A DNA stretch of 6,029 nt from Gammaproteobacteria bacterium UBA6968. GTDB taxonomy: Bacteria; Pseudomonadota; Gammaproteobacteria; Pseudomonadales; Azotimanducaceae. Positions 1 to 5,890 of the stretch are shown piece after piece. Location of the stretch: assembly GCA_002450255.1 (NCBI GenBank), contig DJYW01000098.1, forward strand, positions 1 through 6,029, in the 5' to 3' direction. The position numbers and the translations under genes were made by a program. Under the pieces are notes generated by a model. That model was not told the origin of the DNA and did no database searches. It worked only from the letters and a program-made list of their open reading frames with translations. Position 1 is the first letter of the stretch. Every line of letters begins with the position of its first letter.

Positions 1-24
1 ACAGATCAGGACATAGATCAGGAC
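1..24. repeat. 12-bp tandem duplication at the window edge
   Basis: Bases 1-12 (ACAGATCAGGAC) and 13-24 (ATAGATCAGGAC) are adjacent copies that differ at one base. The array may continue to the left, outside the window. It ends just before the Shine-Dalgarno-like stretch (AAAGGTGG, 26-33) of the beta-propeller gene, so it lies in that gene's 5' leader or promoter. It could be a replication-slippage product or a pair of half-sites for a regulator; two copies are too few to tell. Confidence 0.6.
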
Positions 25-42
25 TAAAGGTGGCTTCCGCCC

Positions 43-2148
43 ATGTTGAATATTCCTTCGCCAAACACCTCTGCGTCAAAACATATTGAAGTCATCAACA
101 AGTTGCGTCGCCTCAGCTTAATGATTTGCCTGGTGGGCTTTAACGCCTGTGGTGGCGGAGGCGGCGGCGGCAGCAATCCTGTTACGCCACCCGGCGGCGG
201 TGGCGGTACTCCCACACCCCCCACCGGCTTGCTGGTAAACGACAAAACACCCACACAGCTTGCAAGCTATGTCGGCACCGCTTTTGCGAGACAGGTAAAC
301 ACCGTTGCCGAAAAAGCGGGTACAACCACTGCCGAGAGTGCCGCCGATGGCGCGACATCTGACAGCGGCGCGACATACTCGGTAACGTATACCGCAGAAG
401 CCTCAGTTGACGAACACGATGCTGTCAAATACGACGGCGAGTTGCTCTTCGTTGCACCTTCGCGCAATGCAAACTGTTGTTGGATTTTTTCTGATGACGC
501 AGGCCCAGGCGGCGTAAGTGAAACAGTAATATCCCAGCCTGCGGTTGCTGAGGAACCACCGGCGATCCGGATTTTGCGAACCGACCCGACTACAACCAGC
601 GTCACTGCTGTGAGCGAAATCGCCCTGCCAGAAGGCACTAGCGTCGAGGGGCTTTATCGCACCGCAGACCGAGTTCTGGCTCTGACTACGACTAATTGGT
701 GGGGTGCGTGGGGCAGCAACACCGACATCGCGCGATGGTCTGGAGAACAGGTCGGGTTACTAATTTTTGATACCAGCGAACCAGAAAATCCACAACAAGC
801 CCAAACCATCACGATTGAAGGCGGCCTAATTACCAGTCGACGCACGACTGCCGGTGTACATTTGGTGAGCCGCCATACGCCCACCATCGAAGGTTTGACT
901 TACTATCCCGAGACCCAGGCGGAAGCCGACGCGAACAAGGCGATTCTTGATGTACTGGAGTGGGATGATTTGCTGCCCAAAGTGAGCGTTGGTGGTGTTG
1001 CCACCGAGGTGTTTGCAGCAAATAGTTGTTACAGCGTTGATAGCGAGCATCCTCTCGCGCCAACCGCAGCCGGCTACCCGTCGATTACCGCAGTGATCAC
1101 CGTCAATCCCACAACTGGTGCGATTGCCGACGCCTTGTGCTATTTGGAATATAGTGACGGCGCCTACTTTGCCGGCGCGGGCTCGGAGGATGCCGCAAAC
1201 GTCTTATACCTAACCCAAACCGAATACGATGCAGATAGCGGATATAAATTGTTAGTTCACCGCTTTGCTCTAGGTAGTAACCTGGCATATACCGGCTCAG
1301 GGAAAGTTGACGGCTATTTGTTTCTCAGTGGTCAGAGCGACTTCCGCATCAGCGCAGATGGGAACTATTTGAGACTGGTTACCACCACCAATACCGGCGA
1401 TGCGGATGACCGGTTTGACCATAATCTGTATGTCCTGCAGCAGAGCGCCGACGCACCAGAACTTAATATTGTCGGCCAACTACCCAATAGCACCCGTACC
1501 GAAGAATTAGGCAAACCGAATGAAGACTTGTATGGCGTTCGCTTCATCGGCAAACGCGCCTTTTTGGTCACTTTCGAGCGCACTGACCCCCTATACACCA
1601 TCGACCTGAGCGACCCCGCAGATCCCTTCGTGGCTGGCGCTCTGGAAGTGACCGGCTTTAGCAATTTTCTGCATCCGATCAATGACGATTTATTACTGGG
1701 GCTAGGTCAGTCCGAAAACAACCACACTAAACTCGAGCTATTCGATGTTAGCGATTTTGACAACCCTGTCAGCCGGGCCGCATTGGACTTCGCTGACGAC
1801 ATGGCCTGGAACTATAGCGAAGCAGAATATAACCGTCATGCCTTCACCTATCTCGCAGGCGCAACGTCAGACCGTTTCGCGATCCCCATATACGGCACCA
1901 TCATAAAAGACGGCACACAAAAAGAGGTTCACAGATTGCAACTTCTGCAAGTTGACGGCAAAGACAGCGCGGCAACTGCAACGCTTCGTGATATGGGTTA
2001 TCTGAGCGTGTCTAACCTCCCGGAAGGTGAGTACGCGAGCGGACTTAATCGAAGTGTGATTGATAACGATGCGATTTATTTCATCAACGGTACGCGCGTC
2101 TTTGCCGCCGGTTGGAACGACCCCTTCAATCAGACCGGACCACATTAG
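43..2148 (+). CDS. Secreted lipoprotein-like protein with a C-terminal beta-propeller domain (Beta_propel, PF09826 type)
   Basis: A 701-residue exported protein of the beta-propeller family often annotated 'beta-propeller domain-containing protein'; its molecular function is not established. Residues 21-35 (Leu-Arg-Arg, then a hydrophobic stretch) end at Cys36, which is followed by seven glycines and a second Gly/Pro-rich spacer (about 37-62). This is the arrangement of a lipoprotein tethered by a flexible linker. The lipobox (F33-N34-A35-C36) is imperfect. The family hallmark VDEHDAVKYDG lies at 122-132. Typical C-terminal blade sequence, including DLSDPADPF, GFSNFLHP and KLELFDVSD, lies at about 497-573. 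Gly at +2 after Cys would favour outer-membrane sorting. ATG 43 has AAAGGTGG about 9 nt upstream, which supports this start. It gives an unusually long n-region, so a TTG at codon 21 (103-105) is a conceivable alternative. The gene stands alone here and no terminator hairpin is evident after the TAG stop. The family call is firm; the lipidation is inferred. Confidence 0.9.
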   Translation: MLNIPSPNTSASKHIEVINKLRRLSLMICLVGFNACGGGGGGGSNPVTPPGGGGGTPTPPTGLLVNDKTPTQLASYVGTAFARQVNTVAEKAGTTTAESAADGATSDSGATYSVTYTAEASVDEHDAVKYDGELLFVAPSRNANCCWIFSDDAGPGGVSETVISQPAVAEEPPAIRILRTDPTTTSVTAVSEIALPEGTSVEGLYRTADRVLALTTTNWWGAWGSNTDIARWSGEQVGLLIFDTSEPENPQQAQTITIEGGLITSRRTTAGVHLVSRHTPTIEGLTYYPETQAEADANKAILDVLEWDDLLPKVSVGGVATEVFAANSCYSVDSEHPLAPTAAGYPSITAVITVNPTTGAIADALCYLEYSDGAYFAGAGSEDAANVLYLTQTEYDADSGYKLLVHRFALGSNLAYTGSGKVDGYLFLSGQSDFRISADGNYLRLVTTTNTGDADDRFDHNLYVLQQSADAPELNIVGQLPNSTRTEELGKPNEDLYGVRFIGKRAFLVTFERTDPLYTIDLSDPADPFVAGALEVTGFSNFLHPINDDLLLGLGQSENNHTKLELFDVSDFDNPVSRAALDFADDMAWNYSEAEYNRHAFTYLAGATSDRFAIPIYGTIIKDGTQKEVHRLQLLQVDGKDSAATATLRDMGYLSVSNLPEGEYASGLNRSVIDNDAIYFINGTRVFAAGWNDPFNQTGPH

Positions 2149-2213
2149 GCGCGCGCGGCGACTCTGTGACTGCTTGCGCGTTCGGCGTCGTGCGAGTGCC
2201 GTGCCGGAGGCTA

Positions 2214-2537
2214 CTATGCGTCGAGGCAGGCACCGCGGAAAGAGCGAAATCTCCCTTGATAGATCTCGTCTGCTTTGGCCTCAAATGTACCGTCGAGGCT
2301 ACGTTCACAAAGTAAAATAGGTTCATCGGTGCCTTCTTGGTGTGGATAGTCCGACGCAACTGTGGACAAATCTTCGGCACCGTTAGCAAGTGACCAACCA
2401 GTAGCTTTAGCCAGCAGCTTTAGCGGCAAACGGAGCCACTTTAATTCGCCGTTACAATTGTCCGACGGTGCCATCTTCACTTCGCTCAAGCCGTGTAAAC
2501 GCCGCAACGCTCGGTGTAGTTGGTCTAGGTGCTTCAT
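2214..2537 (-). CDS. Hypothetical protein, 107 codons, unrecognised; real small gene or gene remnant
   Basis: I do not recognise this product. It starts at ATG 2537 (reading leftwards) and ends at TAG 2214-2216. The frame stays open for about 15 more codons upstream, to a stop at 2583-2585. The composition is protein-like rather than the Arg/Pro/His-rich look of shadow frames. It has a basic N-terminal helix-like part with Leu, His and Arg (about 1-16), a Leu/Lys-rich amphipathic stretch (about 32-45), and an acidic middle and end with a single domain-like feel. No signal peptide or membrane segment is visible. No Shine-Dalgarno precedes ATG 2537, and its start sits inside the leader of the divergent crotonase. 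It is convergent with the beta-propeller gene. It fills most of the 439-bp gap between two confident genes, which is the main argument for it. It could equally be a decayed gene fragment or a chance frame. Confidence 0.3.
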   Translation of the reverse strand: MKHLDQLHRALRRLHGLSEVKMAPSDNCNGELKWLRLPLKLLAKATGWSLANGAEDLSTVASDYPHQEGTDEPILLCERSLDGTFEAKADEIYQGRFRSFRGACLDA

Positions 2538-2547
2538 CCAGGAAATG

Positions 2548-2556
2548 TGCTTTAAT
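2548..2556 (+). promoter_or_regulatory. Possible extended -10 promoter for the crotonase gene at 2588
   Basis: The sequence TGCTTTAAT reads as an extended -10 element (TGn followed by TTTAAT, five of six matches to TATAAT). Transcription would begin near 2563 and give a leader of about 25 nt with a Shine-Dalgarno. No good -35 box lies 16-18 bp upstream, which is acceptable for an extended -10 promoter but leaves this as a prediction. It overlaps the upstream side of the questionable minus-strand frame. Confidence 0.35.
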
Positions 2557-2575
2557 TCGGGCGAGGGACACGCAC

Positions 2576-2581
2576 GAGGGG
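2576..2581 (+). promoter_or_regulatory. Ribosome binding site that sets the crotonase start at 2588
   Basis: GAGGGG lies 6 nt before ATG 2588. The longer in-frame reading from ATG 2468 would add 40 residues that match nothing in the crotonase fold and has no comparable site. This element therefore decides the start. A second GAGGG occurs at 2563-2567, too far upstream to serve this ATG. Confidence 0.75.
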
Positions 2582-2587
2582 ATCACA

Positions 2588-3412
2588 ATGAATCACAACG
2601 ATTATGAGCAAATCAAATACGAAGTAGCCAACGGTGTGGCGACATTAACGCTAAACCGACCCGACCGTATGAACGCTTGGACGCGGCAGATGCATCGAGA
2701 ATTAACCAACGCAATCGAGGCGAGCAACGCTTCTCCGGACGTTGGCGCTATGGTGATTACCGGCGCCGGGCGTGGGTTTTGCGCCGGGGCCGACATTAAA
2801 GACACCTTCCAAAAACAAATCGTGACCAGCGCTGCACCGCAACCAAAAGCAGAAAACACGGGGCAGTCCTCGGACTGGGTGGCGCTCTTGCGTCGCTCAA
2901 AACCCATAATTGCTGCAGTCAATGGGGCATCGGTTGGTGTCGGTGCGACTATGATTTTGCCCTGCGACATCATTATCGCAGCAGAATCCGCTAAGTTCGC
3001 CATGGCGTTCGTCAAAATGGGCGTGGTACCGGAACTCGCCAGTTCACACTTTCTGGTGCAACGCATGGGATTCGGGCGAGCCAGCGAAATGTGCCTGACC
3101 GGACGGTTGTATGCCGCTGCGGAAGCTTTCGATATGGGTCTGGTCGATCGCTTGGTCAGCGATGACGTGTTGCTTAGCCAGGCACGGTCGACAGCTGCCG
3201 AAATTGCAGCGAACCCACCACCACATCTGCGCTGGGTCAAAGAACTGTTGACTGCGAACGGTTCGGAGACGGATCTCAAAGCGGTGCAGCAGCGTGAAAT
3301 GGACCTTTTACAAAAGGCTTATGTGTCGCCTGAGCACAAAGAAGCAGTGGCTGCGTTTATCGAAAAACGCAAACCTGACTACCGGCGCGCTGCGCAGGAA
3401 TCCGCGTCTTAA
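2588..3412 (+). CDS. Crotonase/enoyl-CoA hydratase-isomerase family protein, isomerase-like active site
   Basis: A 274-residue cytoplasmic protein of normal crotonase length, acting on acyl-CoA thioesters. The N-terminal beta strands contain VATLTLNRPDRMNAW (17-31). The first oxyanion-hole segment is FCAGADIKD (64-72) and the second is NGASVGVGATM (112-122). The C-terminal trimerisation part ends in AFIEKRKPDY (256-265). Aligned by eye to rat mitochondrial enoyl-CoA hydratase, the two catalytic glutamates (Glu144 and Glu164) correspond to Thr121 and Phe141, so water addition by the classical mechanism is unlikely. A Glu does occur at 149 in GVVPELASS. This is the place of the catalytic Glu in delta3,delta2-enoyl-CoA isomerases, whose motif is also PE followed by small residues and Ser. 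I therefore infer a double-bond isomerase or related activity; automatic annotation would probably say enoyl-CoA hydratase. It faces the minus-strand fatty-acid-type operon and is not part of it. Confidence 0.93.
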   Translation: MNHNDYEQIKYEVANGVATLTLNRPDRMNAWTRQMHRELTNAIEASNASPDVGAMVITGAGRGFCAGADIKDTFQKQIVTSAAPQPKAENTGQSSDWVALLRRSKPIIAAVNGASVGVGATMILPCDIIIAAESAKFAMAFVKMGVVPELASSHFLVQRMGFGRASEMCLTGRLYAAAEAFDMGLVDRLVSDDVLLSQARSTAAEIAANPPPHLRWVKELLTANGSETDLKAVQQREMDLLQKAYVSPEHKEAVAAFIEKRKPDYRRAAQESAS

Positions 3413-3423
3413 TTTATGCTTTC

Positions 3424-3483
3424 GGCTTATTTACGCTAAAGGCTTATTTACGCTAAAGGCTTCTTATTAACGCTAAAGGCTTC
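3424..3483. repeat. Short tandem repeats (17-bp unit, about 3 copies) between convergent genes
   Basis: GGCTTATTTACGCTAAA occurs at 3424-3440 and again, identical, at 3441-3457. A third copy at 3458-3477 is lengthened to 20 bp (GGCTTCTTATTAACGCTAAA). A partial fourth (GGCTTC) follows at 3478-3483. The first two units contain the small dyad TTTA-CGC-TAAA; the third retains only part of it. The array occupies most of the 95-bp gap between the stop codons of the crotonase (3412) and the GST (3508). It is not coding. It may be a slippage product, protein-binding sites or part of a transcription end region. I see no GC-rich stem with a T-run. Confidence 0.8.
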
Positions 3484-3507
3484 GACTCAGATTGAGGCAG
3501 GTTTGTG

Positions 3508-4293
3508 CTAGGCCGCCAGCCCCTGCAAATAATTGCCCAGGTGTTTAGCGAACTGCGGCCGCGCGCCCAAGTCCAATAAATGGGCAAAAGCGCGAGGAAA
3601 CTCTTCGGCAAGCCGTGCTGCAATCGGAGTTAGGCTTTGCTTTTGCAACGCTTCGGCAAAGAACCGTTCCCGTAAAAACTGGCCAAAATCGCAGACATAA
3701 GCAATGTCCGCCAAGGTCAGCGCGTCGCCGGCAAGATAGGCAGAGGTGCCCAGGGCGCGCTCCATACCATCCAAATAGAACTCATAGGCGCCTGCCATGC
3801 GGGCGTAAGCCTCGGTACTCAGGTTTTCTATACCCAGCAGATATACTTGCGCTTCTCGCGCAAACACCAGGCTGGCATCCAGAAAACTATCGATGCGCGA
3901 GGCCTCGTAGGTATCTTTTCCGTACAAGCCTTGATCATCCTCAGCACTGCGCACCGCGGCGCGCAGAATGCTGTTGGATTCGAAGATGCCTATAGCGCCA
4001 TCCGGGCTAAATGCAGCAGGCACTGTGCCAAACGGGTGCGCGAGCAGAAATTCGTCGGTTTTATACAGTGTCCCTTTGAAGCCGCGCCGGCCTGTACGCG
4101 CATAGGGACTGGCATCGGTCCGCTCATCGTCAGCAAGCAGGCGTGGCTTTGCGTCCCACAACCAATTGCCCAAATTCCGCGGTTTATCCCCACTAACTTC
4201 TATCTGCGCTCCGCAGTATTCACCCGCAATCAGCGCCTTCCAAACTCTTGGGTTAGGCAAATAAGAAAAAATTTTTAAATCCGTTGAAGTCAT
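3508..4293 (-). CDS. Glutathione S-transferase family protein, eEF1B-gamma-like N-terminal domain
   Basis: A 261-residue cytosolic GST-fold protein, last gene of the operon. The N-terminal thioredoxin-like domain begins LKIFSYLPNPRVWKALIAGE (6-25). This resembles the N-terminal GST domain of eukaryotic elongation factor 1B-gamma, where a Tyr/Pro/Asn/Arg segment is followed by KALIAA. Further on come HPFGTVPAAF, with the presumed cis-proline at Pro92, and FESNSI, with Glu105-Ser106 for binding the gamma-glutamyl part of glutathione. Between strand beta-2 and the cis-Pro segment (about 34-80) sits an unusually long stretch with W44, W46 and GRRGF. It is about 30 residues longer than in eEF1B-gamma. 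The helical C-terminal domain carries LAGDALTLADIAY (187-199), the GST N-capping box with Asp196. Tyr11 or Ser10 could be the thiol-activating residue; this is undecided. The ATG is 2 nt after the SDR stop and a GGAGA within the SDR's last codons serves as ribosome site, so translation is likely coupled. The substrate is unknown. Confidence 0.92.
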   Translation of the reverse strand: MTSTDLKIFSYLPNPRVWKALIAGEYCGAQIEVSGDKPRNLGNWLWDAKPRLLADDERTDASPYARTGRRGFKGTLYKTDEFLLAHPFGTVPAAFSPDGAIGIFESNSILRAAVRSAEDDQGLYGKDTYEASRIDSFLDASLVFAREAQVYLLGIENLSTEAYARMAGAYEFYLDGMERALGTSAYLAGDALTLADIAYVCDFGQFLRERFFAEALQKQSLTPIAARLAEEFPRAFAHLLDLGARPQFAKHLGNYLQGLAA

Positions 4294-4295
4294 CG

Positions 4296-5003
4296 TTACC
4301 AGTTCTCCATAAAGGGTCTAATAATCGACTCGGAGGACCATGCGCTTCGAGGCTGATGCGCTACGCGAAAACACTCTTCTGCAATATCCGCCGGCTGACA
4401 GAAGAAATCGTCCGTTGCATCCGCAAAAACTTTCCGAGTCCAAGGCAAGTCAATCACCGCGTCGATGGCAACGTAAGCCGCATGTATGCCCCGCGGTCCG
4501 GCCTCGCGAGCAATGCTCTGCAGTAAAATGCGCTGTGCTGCTTTAGTTGGCGCGAATCCAGCGAAGGCAGCGCGGCCGCGGTACGCAGACGTGTTGCCCG
4601 TACAAATAATTGCTCCAAATCCTTGCGCTTCCATCGCTGGCGTCGCCAGCCGCGCCAAGTGCAACAGCGCCATGGTATTCACTTCAAAAGCCTGGCGAAA
4701 TTTGCCAGGGTCAATTTCCATATAAGAACCGCGTTCCGCGCCCACGGCGTTATGCACAATGATAGTGGGACTATCCAGATCACGCTCTATCAGATCAAAA
4801 GTCTCCGACAACGCGATTGAATCCGATACATCGCAGGGATAAGCATAAGCGGCAGGATTGTTTTCGGATAATGAAGCCAAACGAGCGCTGTCTCGGGCCA
4901 GCATGGCAACTCGGTAACCACCCGCCACAAATCGATTCACTAAAGCCGTACCTGTGCCCGGCCCCACTCCAGTGATTAAGCACACTTTGCTTTTGCTTTG
5001 CAT
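4296..5003 (-). CDS. Short-chain dehydrogenase/reductase (SDR) family protein with Phe at the catalytic Tyr position
   Basis: A 235-residue Rossmann-fold oxidoreductase-type protein, second gene of the operon. The cofactor motif TGVGPGTG is at 11-18 after a beta strand. ARD at 36-38 follows beta-2, and CDVSD (57-61) contacts the adenine ring in classical SDRs. HNAVG (84-88) replaces the usual NNAG, and Asn109 fits the SDR structural/catalytic Asn. The active-site block is CTGNTSAYRG (134-143), then FAPTK (150-154) where YxxxK is expected: the Lys is kept and the Tyr is Phe. To my knowledge a subgroup of bacterial SDRs shares FxxxK, so this is probably not a sequencing error, but the activity may differ. 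I chose ATG 5003, which has GGA 7 nt upstream. A TTG at 5015 would add four residues (MDVD) and has a poorer site. The gene starts 24 nt after the crotonase stop. Reaction and substrate are unknown. Confidence 0.92.
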   Translation of the reverse strand: MQSKSKVCLITGVGPGTGTALVNRFVAGGYRVAMLARDSARLASLSENNPAAYAYPCDVSDSIALSETFDLIERDLDSPTIIVHNAVGAERGSYMEIDPGKFRQAFEVNTMALLHLARLATPAMEAQGFGAIICTGNTSAYRGRAAFAGFAPTKAAQRILLQSIAREAGPRGIHAAYVAIDAVIDLPWTRKVFADATDDFFCQPADIAEECFRVAHQPRSAWSSESIIRPFMENW

Positions 5004-5027
5004 ATCGACGTCCAATGGTTTTCGAGC

Positions 5028-5819
5028 CTATTCGGTTTGCTGATTAAAGACTGGTTTGCGTTTTTCTAAAAAAGCTGCCATCCCTTCGCGAGAATCCGCT
5101 GTGCCGCGATTTGCCAGCACTGCCGCGCGCTCTGCCGTCAATAAATCCTCCAGGCTACGATCACTGCTGTTTACCAGTACCCCCAACATGCTTTGCACCG
5201 CTTTTGAGGGCATTTGTGCTAATGCTTCGGCGAGCTTTTGAGCCGCTCCCTTCAATTCCGCCAATGGCCAGACTTCGTTGACTAACCCAATGGCCAAGGC
5301 TTCCGGACCAGAAATCTTTTTGGCGCGTAAAATCATGTCAATGGCGTGGTTCTCGCCAACGCACTTTGCAAGACGGGCGCTTCCACCCCACGCCGGTACA
5401 GAGCCTAAATCCATTTCCGGCAAACCGATCTGGGCATTTTCGTCGGCAGCCAGACGAAAATGACAACCTAGCGGCATTTCCAGCCCGCCACCAAGGCAAT
5501 AGCCAAATAAAGTTGCGATCCAGGGTTTGCCCATATTTTCAATGGCAGCAATCACGCGAAGACGCTGGTCGAACACCGCTTCTGGGCTGCCCAATCTGGC
5601 AATGCCTTCAGGCAGCTGTTTCAAATTCATGCCAACTGAGAAGTTATCCAGGCCGGCGCCTGTGAGCACAACCGCTCGAATGGTTGAATCGGCGGCAATC
5701 GCCGTAACCCGGGCTTCCATCTCGTCCATAAATTCCAGCGACATACGGTTATACGGTGCGTCGTTAATGGTTAACGTCGCCACCGCACCGGCCACCTCAA
5801 AAAGCAAACTATCACTCAT
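5028..5819 (-). CDS. Enoyl-CoA hydratase/isomerase (crotonase) family protein with both catalytic glutamates
   Basis: A 263-residue crotonase, first gene of the minus-strand operon, expected to hydrate a 2-enoyl-CoA in the cytoplasm. The first oxyanion-hole segment is atypical (NFSVGMNLKQL, 59-69, instead of FCAGADL). The second is GYCLGGGLEMPLGC (106-119), with Glu114 matching rat Glu144. IGLPEMDLGSVP (131-142) carries Glu135, matching Glu164. Both acid-base residues are therefore present, unlike the other crotonase in this window. The C-terminus ends in the common MAAFLEKRKPVF (247-258). A strong Shine-Dalgarno (GGGGAGG, minus strand, 5824-5830) precedes ATG 5819, which fixes the start. It is followed after 24 nt by the SDR, so hydration followed by oxidation at the same or a nearby carbon is a reasonable inference. 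The exact acyl chain or ring substrate cannot be read from the sequence. Confidence 0.94.
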   Translation of the reverse strand: MSDSLLFEVAGAVATLTINDAPYNRMSLEFMDEMEARVTAIAADSTIRAVVLTGAGLDNFSVGMNLKQLPEGIARLGSPEAVFDQRLRVIAAIENMGKPWIATLFGYCLGGGLEMPLGCHFRLAADENAQIGLPEMDLGSVPAWGGSARLAKCVGENHAIDMILRAKKISGPEALAIGLVNEVWPLAELKGAAQKLAEALAQMPSKAVQSMLGVLVNSSDRSLEDLLTAERAAVLANRGTADSREGMAAFLEKRKPVFNQQTE

Positions 5820-5823
5820 GTTG

Positions 5824-5830
5824 CCTCCCC
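5824..5830 (-). promoter_or_regulatory. Strong ribosome binding site of the first operon gene
   Basis: GGGGAGG on the minus strand lies 4 nt before ATG 5819. It is the best Shine-Dalgarno in the window and agrees with this crotonase being the leading gene of the operon. Confidence 0.8.
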
Positions 5831-5837
5831 ATCGTTA

Positions 5838-5845
5838 GGTTAACC
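5838..5845. promoter_or_regulatory. GGTTAACC palindrome in the operon leader, possible operator
   Basis: A perfect 8-bp palindrome lies between the predicted transcription start and the Shine-Dalgarno of the minus-strand operon. The surrounding bases extend the symmetry only partly. A site here would allow a repressor to block transcription. Short palindromes also arise by chance, and no regulator gene is in the window. Confidence 0.25.
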
Positions 5846-5860
5846 CTATCGCACTGGGGC

Positions 5861-5890
5861 GCTTTAGCAAGCCACATAATGCTGCGTCAA
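5861..5890 (-). promoter_or_regulatory. Candidate sigma-70-type promoter of the three-gene operon
   Basis: Read on the minus strand, TTGACG (5890-5885) matches five of six bases of the -35 consensus. TAAAGC (5866-5861) lies 18 bp downstream, is preceded by TGC as in an extended -10, and matches TATAAT poorly (three of six). Transcription would start near 5854, leaving a leader of about 35 nt that contains the GGTTAACC palindrome and the Shine-Dalgarno. The -35 box is good and the -10 is weak. Confidence 0.35.

Noticed and set aside
24..254. Minus-strand frame encoding polyproline runs
   Set aside because: It is the antisense reading of the polyglycine linker of the beta-propeller gene; the proline runs are simply complementary GGC/GGT codons.
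2149..2320. Plus-strand Arg-rich frames after the beta-propeller stop
   Set aside because: Composition is Arg/Cys-rich with no recognisable motif and no ribosome site; it is typical of non-coding GC-rich sequence.
2468..2587. 40-residue N-terminal extension of the plus-strand crotonase
   Set aside because: The crotonase fold begins at ATG 2588, which has GAGGGG 6 nt upstream. The extension adds nothing family-like.
2602..3279. Long minus-strand frame of 225 codons
   Set aside because: It lies wholly opposite the crotonase gene, whose conserved motifs prove the plus-strand reading. It is a codon-bias shadow.
3424..3483. CRISPR array or rho-independent terminator
   Set aside because: The units are adjacent without spacers, so it is not CRISPR. 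There is no GC-rich stem followed by a T-run, so no classical terminator can be claimed.
3615..4278. Plus-strand frames across the GST gene
   Set aside because: They are antisense to a well-supported GST and show no family features of their own.
5004..5015. TTG start for the SDR, four codons upstream
   Set aside because: ATG 5003 has GGA at suitable spacing and leads directly into the first beta strand. The TTG has a weaker site and a rarer start codon.
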